This document shows, in pieces, positions 15,665-21,413 of a DNA stretch of 64,000 nt; within the stretch, counting starts at the first letter, position 1; each line of letters begins with the position of its first letter. The notes under the pieces were generated by a model. The model did no database searches and was not told where the DNA came from. It saw nothing but the letters and a program-made list of their open reading frames with translations. The translations under genes were made by a program, and so were the position numbers. The stretch is from Arthrobacter globiformis (lineage in GTDB: Bacteria > Actinomycetota > Actinomycetes > Actinomycetales > Micrococcaceae). Where the stretch lies: contig NZ_JAUSYZ010000001.1 in assembly GCF_030817195.1 (NCBI RefSeq), positions 3,906,001-3,970,000 of the forward strand, in the 5' to 3' direction.

Positions 15665-16456
15665 ATGAAGCAGTCCATTTTCGGCCGCATGGCGCAGCTG
15701 GCAAAGGCAAACATCAATTCGCTGCTGGACCAGGCCGAGGACCCGCAGAAGATGCTGGACCAGATGGTCCGGGACTACACCAACAACATCGCCGAAGCCG
15801 AGTCCGCGGTGGCCCAGACCATCGGAAACCTGCGCATGCTCCAGGACGACTACAACGAGGACATCAAGAACGCGCAGGACTGGGGCAATAAGGCCCTGGC
15901 CGCGTCCCGTAAGGCTGACGAGTTCCGCAGCACCGGCAACGCGGCCGACGCCCAGAAGTTCGACAACCTGGCCAAGGTGGCCCTGCAGCGCCAGATGTCG
16001 TCGGAGAACGAAGCAAAGGCCGCCGAGCCGAACATCGCATCCCAGACCGAGGTGGTGGACCGGCTCAAGACCGGGCTGGACCAGATGAAGGGGAAGCTGA
16101 ACCAGCTCACCAGCAAGCGCAACGAACTCGTGGCCCGGTCCAAGACGGCTGCCGCCCAGTCACAGGTTCACGATGCGCTCAAGAGCATCGATTTCATGGA
16201 CCCCACCAGCGAGGTGGGCCGCTTCGAAGAAAAGATCCGCCGCGAAGAGGCCAAGGTCCGCGGCCAGCAGGAACTGGCCGCGTCCAGCCTCGACGCCCAG
16301 TTCAACCAGCTCGAGGACCTCGGCGAGCAGACCGAGATCGAGGCCCGGCTTGCGGCGCTGAAGTCAGGCAACGCCAAGCCCGCCATCGGGGCCGGCGGCA
16401 CCGCGGCATCGGCGTCGCATTCCACGGTGGACGAGGCAGACTTCGACAAGCTGTAA
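15665..16456 (+). CDS. pspA: Phage shock protein A / IM30 family membrane-stress protein
   Basis: A 263-residue, mostly helical peripheral membrane protein. The N-terminal amphipathic helix (KQSIFGRMAQLAKANINSL) precedes the PspA signature DQAEDPQKMLDQMVRDY, followed by long coiled-coil helices. The C-terminal tail is low complexity (GAGGTAASASHSTVDEADF). PspA/IM30 proteins form ESCRT-III-like assemblies that protect stressed membranes. AAAGG lies about eight bases before ATG 15665. It follows the TPM-domain gene with a GC hairpin and palindrome between. No PspB/PspC homologue is in the window, as usual in actinobacteria. Confidence 0.93.
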   Translation: MKQSIFGRMAQLAKANINSLLDQAEDPQKMLDQMVRDYTNNIAEAESAVAQTIGNLRMLQDDYNEDIKNAQDWGNKALAASRKADEFRSTGNAADAQKFDNLAKVALQRQMSSENEAKAAEPNIASQTEVVDRLKTGLDQMKGKLNQLTSKRNELVARSKTAAAQSQVHDALKSIDFMDPTSEVGRFEEKIRREEAKVRGQQELAASSLDAQFNQLEDLGEQTEIEARLAALKSGNAKPAIGAGGTAASASHSTVDEADFDKL

Positions 16457-16555
16457 GTATGTACTGAACCTGAGTCGCTGATAGCGTCACCGGCAGAGGC
16501 CGGGATCCACAGGGGTCCCGGCCTCTGCCGTGTCCCGGCCGTGTAGCGTGAAAGC

Positions 16556-17980
16556 ATGGCCTCCACCATTGTCTGGCTCCGGGATGACCTGCGCCTCGAC
16601 GACAACCCCGCCCTCGCCGCCGCGGCCGCGCTGCCGGATCCGGTGACGGTTGTCTATATTCTCGACGAGGACTCCCCCGGCATCCGCCCGCTGGGTGCTG
16701 CGGCAAAGTGGTGGCTTCACCACTCCCTGTCCGCCCTCGGCGCCGGCCTCGAGGCGCGCGGGTCGCGGCTGCTGCTCCGCCGGGGCGCCGCCGCTCCGGT
16801 CATCGAGGAGCTGGCAGCCGAGACCGGCGCCGGAAGGCTGTTCTGGAACCGGCGGTACGGCCAGCCGGAGCGGAGCATCGACGCCGGTATCAAGGAACGG
16901 GCTGCCGGGCAGGGCATTGAAGCCACCAGCTTCCAGGCAAACCTGCTGTTCGAGCCGTGGACAGTGCGCACCGGCTCGGGCGGGCCGTACAAGGTCTTCA
17001 CGCCGTTCTGGCGCTCCTGCCTGGCCGGTGCCGAACCCCGCCTTCCCGCCGATCCCCCGGACGGTGTGCCGCAGCCGGCCGCCGGAACGTCCGGCCGGCC
17101 GCCGGCCGGTGACCGGCTGGACAGCTGGCGGCTCCTCCCCCGGCGGCCGGACTGGAGCGGCGGCCTCGCCGCGACCTGGACCCCGGGCGAGGATGGCGCC
17201 CACGAACGGCTGGAAGATTTCCTGGACGGTCCCGTGGAGGACTACGGCAAGGGACGGGACTTGCCCGGTGTCGAGGGCACCAGCCGTCTCTCACCGCACC
17301 TTCGCTTCGGCGAGATCAGTCCCTTCCGTGTCTGGCATTCCCTCCGGGAATGCTTCCCGCGCCACGCACCAGCCGACGTCGGGATCTTCCGGAGCGAGCT
17401 GGGCTGGCGTGAATTCTGCTGGCAGCTGTTGTACGAAAATCCCGACCTGGCCACGCAAAACTACCGCCGGGAGTTCGACCACTTTGCCTGGCAAACGCCG
17501 TCGGACGCTGAACTGGAGGCCTGGCAACAGGGGCGCACCGGCTATCCCCTGGTGGACGCCGGGATGCGGCAGCTGTGGCAGACCGGCTGGATGCACAACA
17601 GGGTCCGGATGGCTGCGGCGTCATTCCTGGTGAAAAACATGCTTGCCGACTGGCGGGTGGGGGAAGCCTGGTTCTGGGACACCCTCGTCGACGCCGACGC
17701 GGCTAACAACCCGGCCAACTGGCAGTGGGTGGCGGGCTCAGGCGCGGACGCCTCCCCTTACTTCCGGATCTTCAATCCGGTGACGCAGAGCAAGAAGTTC
17801 GACGCCGGAGGAAGTTACCTTCGCGGCTATATACCGGAACTGGAGGACCTGGATGACCGCACCGTGCACGAGCCGTGGAAGAACCCGTCAGCGGCGCCCG
17901 GCTACCCGGAGCCTCTGGTGGGCCTCCAGGAATCCCGGGAACGGGCGCTGGACACCTACCAGCGGCTCAAGGAGGGGTGA
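16556..17980 (+). CDS. phrB: Deoxyribodipyrimidine photolyase
   Basis: A 474-residue light-dependent DNA repair enzyme that splits cyclobutane pyrimidine dimers with FADH-. The N-terminal antenna-binding domain starts STIVWLRDDLRLDDNPAL and includes GAAAKWWLHHSLSAL. The C-terminal FAD domain has WREFCWQLLYENPDL, LVDAGMRQLWQTGWMHNRVR, and DADAANNPANWQWVAGSGAD with SPYFRIFNPVTQSKKFD. These conserved Asn, Trp and Arg positions fit a class I CPD photolyase rather than a plant-like cryptochrome. It ends five bases before the convergent cytochrome gene, with no terminator between. Confidence 0.94.
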   Translation: MASTIVWLRDDLRLDDNPALAAAAALPDPVTVVYILDEDSPGIRPLGAAAKWWLHHSLSALGAGLEARGSRLLLRRGAAAPVIEELAAETGAGRLFWNRRYGQPERSIDAGIKERAAGQGIEATSFQANLLFEPWTVRTGSGGPYKVFTPFWRSCLAGAEPRLPADPPDGVPQPAAGTSGRPPAGDRLDSWRLLPRRPDWSGGLAATWTPGEDGAHERLEDFLDGPVEDYGKGRDLPGVEGTSRLSPHLRFGEISPFRVWHSLRECFPRHAPADVGIFRSELGWREFCWQLLYENPDLATQNYRREFDHFAWQTPSDAELEAWQQGRTGYPLVDAGMRQLWQTGWMHNRVRMAAASFLVKNMLADWRVGEAWFWDTLVDADAANNPANWQWVAGSGADASPYFRIFNPVTQSKKFDAGGSYLRGYIPELEDLDDRTVHEPWKNPSAAPGYPEPLVGLQESRERALDTYQRLKEG

Positions 17981-17984
17981 GACC

Positions 17985-18920
17985 CTAGCGGCTGGTGACC
18001 TTGCCCATCAGCGACGCGATGGGGCGCAGGAACAGCGGCCGGGCCAGGAACCACGCCGCAACCATGACCGCGACTGATGCAACGAAGAACCAGAAACCGA
18101 CCCAGCTCACGTCGTCGCTCCCGCCGTACATGTGGTTGAGGTTCCGGAGCGCGCCCGTGGCCAGAACCAAAAACACGTGCACCACAATGAAGGCCACGAA
18201 GTAGATCATCACCGGGAAGTGCACTGCGCGGGCGGCCTCGATGGGAAAGGCCTTGTTCAGCCCGGTGGCCTTTTTGGGCCACGCGGCGGACATCCGCAGG
18301 CCCGTGATGAAGGCCAGCGGAGCAGCGATGAACACGGTGGCGAAGTAGGTCAGCAGCTGCAGGGCGTTGTAATTGACCCAGCCGTTCTCCGTGGGCCAGT
18401 TCAGCGAGGCGTACTGCAGGGCGGCCGAGACGGCGTTCGGGAAAACATCCCAGGACGTGGGGACGATCCGGGTCCACTGGCCGGTCGCAAACAGCAGGAT
18501 CACAAAGACGAGCCCGTTCAGGATCCACAGCGCATCCAGCGTCAGGTGGAACCAGAGTTCCAGGCTGATCTTGGTGGGAGCCGTCTTAGTCCTGATGAGG
18601 CCCTTGTTGTTTCGGGTCCAGTAGCCGCCGGGGCGGGTGGTGGTGCGGACCTGCCAGCCCGAACGGATGATGAGCAGCAGGAAGAAGGCGTTCAGGAAAT
18701 GCTGCCAGGCCAGCCACGCAGGGAATCCGACGGGGGCGCCGGCGGGGAGCTCCGAATGCCCCGGGTACGAAGCCAGGAAAGACTGTACACCGGCAAGGCC
18801 CGTGGCCCACTTTGCGAGCAGAACCACCAGCACTGCAGCCACGAGGACCGCCGGCACCGTCCAGTAAAGCCTGGACCGCTTGCCTTTCGCAGTGCCGGTT
18901 TTGTTCTTCGTTGTGGACAT
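17985..18920 (-). CDS. Cytochrome b/b6-domain integral membrane protein
   Basis: A 311-residue membrane protein with about five to six transmembrane helices. Histidines within or next to helices could bind haem b: WQHFLNAFF, ELWFHLTLDAL, AVHFPVMIYF and FIVVHVFLVL. This pattern resembles the membrane anchor of formate dehydrogenase gamma or thiosulfate reductase cytochrome b subunits. No molybdopterin catalytic subunit is adjacent, so the partner is unknown. I start at ATG 18920 (MSTTKNKTGTAKGKRSR) because the upstream extension is not conserved in character and GAGAGG precedes this ATG. Confidence 0.75.
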   Translation of the reverse strand: MSTTKNKTGTAKGKRSRLYWTVPAVLVAAVLVVLLAKWATGLAGVQSFLASYPGHSELPAGAPVGFPAWLAWQHFLNAFFLLLIIRSGWQVRTTTRPGGYWTRNNKGLIRTKTAPTKISLELWFHLTLDALWILNGLVFVILLFATGQWTRIVPTSWDVFPNAVSAALQYASLNWPTENGWVNYNALQLLTYFATVFIAAPLAFITGLRMSAAWPKKATGLNKAFPIEAARAVHFPVMIYFVAFIVVHVFLVLATGALRNLNHMYGGSDDVSWVGFWFFVASVAVMVAAWFLARPLFLRPIASLMGKVTSR

Positions 18921-19038
18921 CGAAACTACATTCCTCTCGAGGATGGCTGGTCGGGCATCTGCCGCGCGGAAACGCTCAGGCCCTGCGAAAGAGAATACTA
19001 GGAACAGCCAATACGTGAACAAAAGCTACCGTAAAAGC

Positions 19039-19077
19039 AAGAGGCCCCGACCGGTTTATCACCGGTCGGGGCCTCTT
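19039..19077 (-). terminator. Terminator of initiator tRNA copy 1
   Basis: Perfect 17-bp arms AAGAGGCCCCGACCGGT (19039-19055) and its complement (19061-19077) with a five-base loop, lying directly after the 3' end of the minus-strand tRNA. Confidence 0.85.
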
Positions 19078-19079
19078 CA

Positions 19080-19156
19080 TGGTTGCGGGGACAGGATTTG
19101 AACCTGTGACCTCTGGGTTATGAGCCCAGCGAGCTACCGAACTGCTCCACCCCGCG
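19080..19156 (-). tRNA. Initiator tRNA-Met (CAT), copy 1, with encoded CCA
   Basis: Read on the minus strand it folds as a full cloverleaf. The anticodon loop is CTCATAA (anticodon CAT) with three consecutive G-C pairs (GGG/CCC) at the base of the anticodon stem, and the T loop is GTTCAAATC. The first base C cannot pair with A72, and both features mark the initiator type. The 3' CCA is encoded (19080-19082). A second copy identical over the 74-nt body lies at 19303-19376. Confidence 0.95.
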
Positions 19157-19258
19157 TCGCTTGATCAACTGTACCCTACTTTCGCGGCGGCTTTGACCAC
19201 GCCGCTTCGCCCGGACCGGGGCCGGCACCCCGGGGAGTGCAACCGCCAGCCGGACAGC

Positions 19259-19296
19259 AAAAAACCCGGACCACCAAACGGTGATCCGGGTTTTTT
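19259..19296 (-). terminator. Terminator of initiator tRNA copy 2
   Basis: AAAAAACCCGGACCACC (19259-19275) pairs with GGTGATCCGGGTTTTTT (19280-19296) with one G-U/mismatch position. Read on the minus strand it ends in a run of T, immediately after tRNA copy 2. Confidence 0.88.
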
Positions 19297-19302
19297 CTTC
19301 AG

Positions 19303-19376
19303 TTGCGGGGACAGGATTTGAACCTGTGACCTCTGGGTTATGAGCCCAGCGAGCTACCGAACTGCTCCACCCCGCG
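19303..19376 (-). tRNA. Initiator tRNA-Met (CAT), copy 2, CCA not encoded
   Basis: Its 74-nt body is identical to copy 1 (C1-A72 mismatch, three G-C pairs in the anticodon stem, anticodon CAT). After the discriminator A the genome reads CTG rather than CCA, so the tail must be added by the CCA-adding enzyme. The mobile-element-like segment begins about 100 bp to the right. Confidence 0.94.
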
Positions 19377-19602
19377 TCGCAAGAACTACTCTACCGGCCG
19401 GTGAACAGGAGGCCAAATCCAAACGACGTGATCTGCGTCTCCGCCAAAGCGAAAGGCCGGCCCATCCCCTTTTTGAACTGCTCCCCGAGCAAGCTTGGGG
19501 CGGGTCGGAAAGCTGTCCTCCGGTTGCACGACAGTGGAATAGTTGTGCTTTTCCCCCTCGGGTGCGGGACGGGCCTTCGCCTGGCAGCCGCCGCAGATCC
19601 GG

Positions 19603-20643
19603 TCAGACCAGCCAGCGCCACCAGCGTGACCGCTCCGGTTCCGGCGTCGGTTCCGGCTCCGGCTCCGGCTTCTCGCCCAAGGCCAGCGCGGCCTCGACAA
19701 TGTCGTCCGCGGTGAGCGTCATGACGGCCTCACGATCGAGCGCGTCGAGACTTTGTTCCTCGTCGAGCGAGAGCCGCAGCGCCTGGCGGTTGAGCGCCTG
19801 CTCGAACAGCGTGCGGGCGAACCGTGCGTTGCCGGAGTCCTCGCCCGCGTGGAGCCCGGTGAGGATGCGGCGCAGCATCTGGTCCGCACCCGGCTCCAGC
19901 GTGTACTCGTGCTGGGCCAGCATCTGGTGGAAGATCGTCTGGAGTGCGTCGACGGAGTAGTCGGGGAACGTGATCTCGCGGGCGAACCGGGAGCGCAGTC
20001 CGGGGTTCGAGAGCAAGAAGGACTCCATCAGCCGCGGGTACCCGGCCACGATCACGACCAGGCGGTGGCGGTGGTCCTCCATCCGTTTGAGCAGGACCTC
20101 GATCGCCTCGGGGCCGAAGTCCGTCCGGCCGTCCTCCGGGGCCAGCGCGTAGGCCTCGTCGATGAACAGGACGCCGTCCAGCGCACGCCGGATCACCCGG
20201 TCCGTCTTGATGGCGGTCGCGCCGACATACTGCCCCACCAGGCCCGAACGGTCGACCTCGACCAGATGGCCTTTCTGCAGCAGACCGACCGCGCGGTACA
20301 TCTCGGCCAGGAGCCGCGCCACGGTGGTCTTGCCCGTGCCCGGGTTTCCGAGGAACACCAGATGCTGTGATGTGGCCACCTCCGGCAGGCCGTGCGCCTT
20401 ACGGCGGGCCTGGACCTGGAGCAGTGCGACGAGCGCCCGTACTTGTTCCTTCACGGTCTCCAGTCCGACCAGCGCGTCGAGCTCGGCCTGCACCTCGGAC
20501 AGCGGCCGGGCCGGCCCGGGCCTCGCACCGATGAGATCGCCGACCAGGTCGTCGACGCGCTCCGAACCGTGCAGCCTGAGCTGATCGGTCAGATGGCCGA
20601 TGGTTTCGCGCAGGTCGTCGAGCGGATTGCGGCTGGCAGCCAT
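19603..20643 (-). CDS. CbxX/CfqX (SpoVK/EccA-like) AAA+ ATPase
   Basis: A 346-residue AAA+ protein. The Walker A motif GNPGTGKTT (residues 99-107), a pore-loop-like LVGQYVGATA (135-144), Walker B VLFIDEAYAL (158-167) and the second-region residues NPGLRSRFAREITFPDYS are all intact, so it should be an active ATPase. The family includes Rubisco activase CbxX, SpoVK and the ATPase domain of type VII secretion EccA; none of those partners is nearby. The C-terminus ends in a charged EKPEPEPEPTPEPE stretch and WWRWLV, an unusual possible membrane-contacting tail. ATG 20643 is chosen because the frame upstream shows no family resemblance. It lies inside the IR-bounded segment. Confidence 0.83.
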   Translation of the reverse strand: MAASRNPLDDLRETIGHLTDQLRLHGSERVDDLVGDLIGARPGPARPLSEVQAELDALVGLETVKEQVRALVALLQVQARRKAHGLPEVATSQHLVFLGNPGTGKTTVARLLAEMYRAVGLLQKGHLVEVDRSGLVGQYVGATAIKTDRVIRRALDGVLFIDEAYALAPEDGRTDFGPEAIEVLLKRMEDHRHRLVVIVAGYPRLMESFLLSNPGLRSRFAREITFPDYSVDALQTIFHQMLAQHEYTLEPGADQMLRRILTGLHAGEDSGNARFARTLFEQALNRQALRLSLDEEQSLDALDREAVMTLTADDIVEAALALGEKPEPEPEPTPEPERSRWWRWLV

Positions 20644-20707
20644 GCATCCACTGTAGTACTCGATTCCCGACCAGGGTGGGGTTGGCCTCACCAGTATCAA
20701 CTCCCTT

Positions 20708-20941
20708 TTGGTCGTAGTATTCACGCGGTACAGGCAGTCGTCGTTGAATAATGCGGGCACTGGCCGTGCTTTCGGTGCTGACTACGGCACCAAGGATGAG
20801 GCAGAAGCTGCCGGTCGGGACGCTGTCCAGGCCGGCAGCGTGGAGCACGTGATCAAGAACCAGGACGGAAAGATCGGCTCCAAGAACAGCTACGGCAATG
20901 ATCCCCGGAATGTCCCGGCCCGGATCCGGCAGTTCACGTAA
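20708..20941 (+). pseudogene. DUF2188-domain protein, probably 5'-truncated
   Basis: The last 55 residues (GTKDEAEAAGRDAVQAGSVE, then EHVIKNQDGKIGSKNSYGND) match the C-terminal two-thirds of small DUF2188 proteins, which are usually 70-80 residues. The expected N-terminal first strands, with a histidine-valine and tryptophan motif, are missing and replaced by VVVFTRYRQSSLNN. No ATG or Shine-Dalgarno precedes it; the only starts are TTG at 20708 or 20741. It is divergent from the ATPase gene and overlaps its upstream region. Function unknown; likely a remnant. Confidence 0.55.
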
Positions 20942-20965
20942 TCGCGCAGCGGTGTCGGTGAAACA

Positions 20966-20996
20966 AGAAGGGCCGGCTATTTGAGCCGTCCCTTCT
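20966..20996 (+). terminator. Hairpin after the DUF2188 remnant
   Basis: AGAAGGGCCGGCT (20966-20978) pairs with AGCCGTCCCTTCT (20984-20996) with one mismatch, 24 bases after the stop. It resembles a rho-independent terminator without a U-tract. Confidence 0.6.
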
Positions 20997-21127
20997 GCGT
21001 TCTCCTCGATAAAGGAAATCTACGGATTCAGCTAGCTGGATTTGTCCGTGTCTAGGATTTGGCGTTAGTTGATGGAGTCGACGTGGACGAAGGGACTAAG
21101 CCGCGAGGCTCTGCGCACGATACTGGG

Positions 21128-21315
21128 TCAGACTGAGGAGAGCGGAAGCTCCTTAGCCAAAGCGACCTGGCTCTCTCCGGCTTGGAACCGGCGAACCGCA
21201 TCGAGTTTGAACTCAAACGTGAACTTCCGCTTGGTTGATTTGGTCACTAGCGAATCTCGAACAACGCTATCGCGGCCTCGCGCTGTTCCTCCGATAACGA
21301 ACTGCTCTCCTGCAT
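21128..21315 (-). pseudogene. Decayed IS3-family transposase orfA
   Basis: From ATG 21315 the minus strand reads MQESSSLSEEQREAAIALFE, then stops (TAG 21247-21249) at the point where an HTH should continue. Directly after, overlapping that stop, the frame from GTG 21247 reads VTKSTKRKFTFEFKLDAVRR and AGESQVALAKEL, the typical start of the second HTH of IS150-type OrfA, before ending at 21128. So an internal deletion removed the middle of the first HTH and another the C-terminus. OrfB with the DDE catalytic core is absent. It lies about 60 bp inside the right inverted repeat, where orfA of an intact IS3 element would start. Confidence 0.72.
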
Positions 21316-21317
21316 AA

Positions 21318-21372
21318 AACTGCTCCCCGAAAGTATGGACTGATTTCGCAGTCCAACTTTCGGGGAGCAGTT
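21318..21372. repeat. Head-to-head IS-end palindrome (long hairpin)
   Basis: AACTGCTCCCCGAAAGT plus TGGACT appears twice in opposite orientation (21318-21341 and 21350-21372) around the 8-base centre GATTTCGC; the only difference is one extra A in the left arm. A further partial copy GAACTGCTCTCC is at 21299-21310. The unit contains the right 15-bp inverted repeat of the candidate element. It sits 42 bp after the stop of the UPF0182 gene and probably also acts as its terminator. Confidence 0.75.
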
Positions 21373-21413
21373 CATTTGCGGGGAGGGCCGGCCTCTTCTC
21401 AGTCGGCTGTCGG

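Larger units (their letters stand above)
19474..21374. mobile_element. Candidate IS3-derived non-autonomous element carrying an AAA+ ATPase
   Basis: The 15-bp sequence TGAACTGCTCCCCGA (19474-19488) reappears inverted at 21360-21374. The flanking three bases are TTT on both sides (19471-19473 and 21375-21377), matching the short target duplications of the IS3 family. The ends begin with TGA as IS3-family ends commonly do. Inside are an AAA+ ATPase gene, a DUF2188 fragment with a hairpin, and a decayed IS3 orfA reading inward from the right end. No intact transposase remains. The unit interrupts the core gene order between tRNA-Met and the UPF0182 gene. The T-run could be chance, so mobility is inference. 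Confidence 0.6.

Noticed and set aside
19603..20643. Reading the AAA+ protein as type VII secretion EccA or a CRISPR-linked ATPase
   Set aside because: It lacks the N-terminal TPR part of EccA, and no EccB/C/D, WXG100 or cas genes are nearby.
21069..21317. Plus-strand open frame of 82 codons in the IS remnant
   Set aside because: It is antisense to the orfA fragments, which carry the recognisable transposase sequence.
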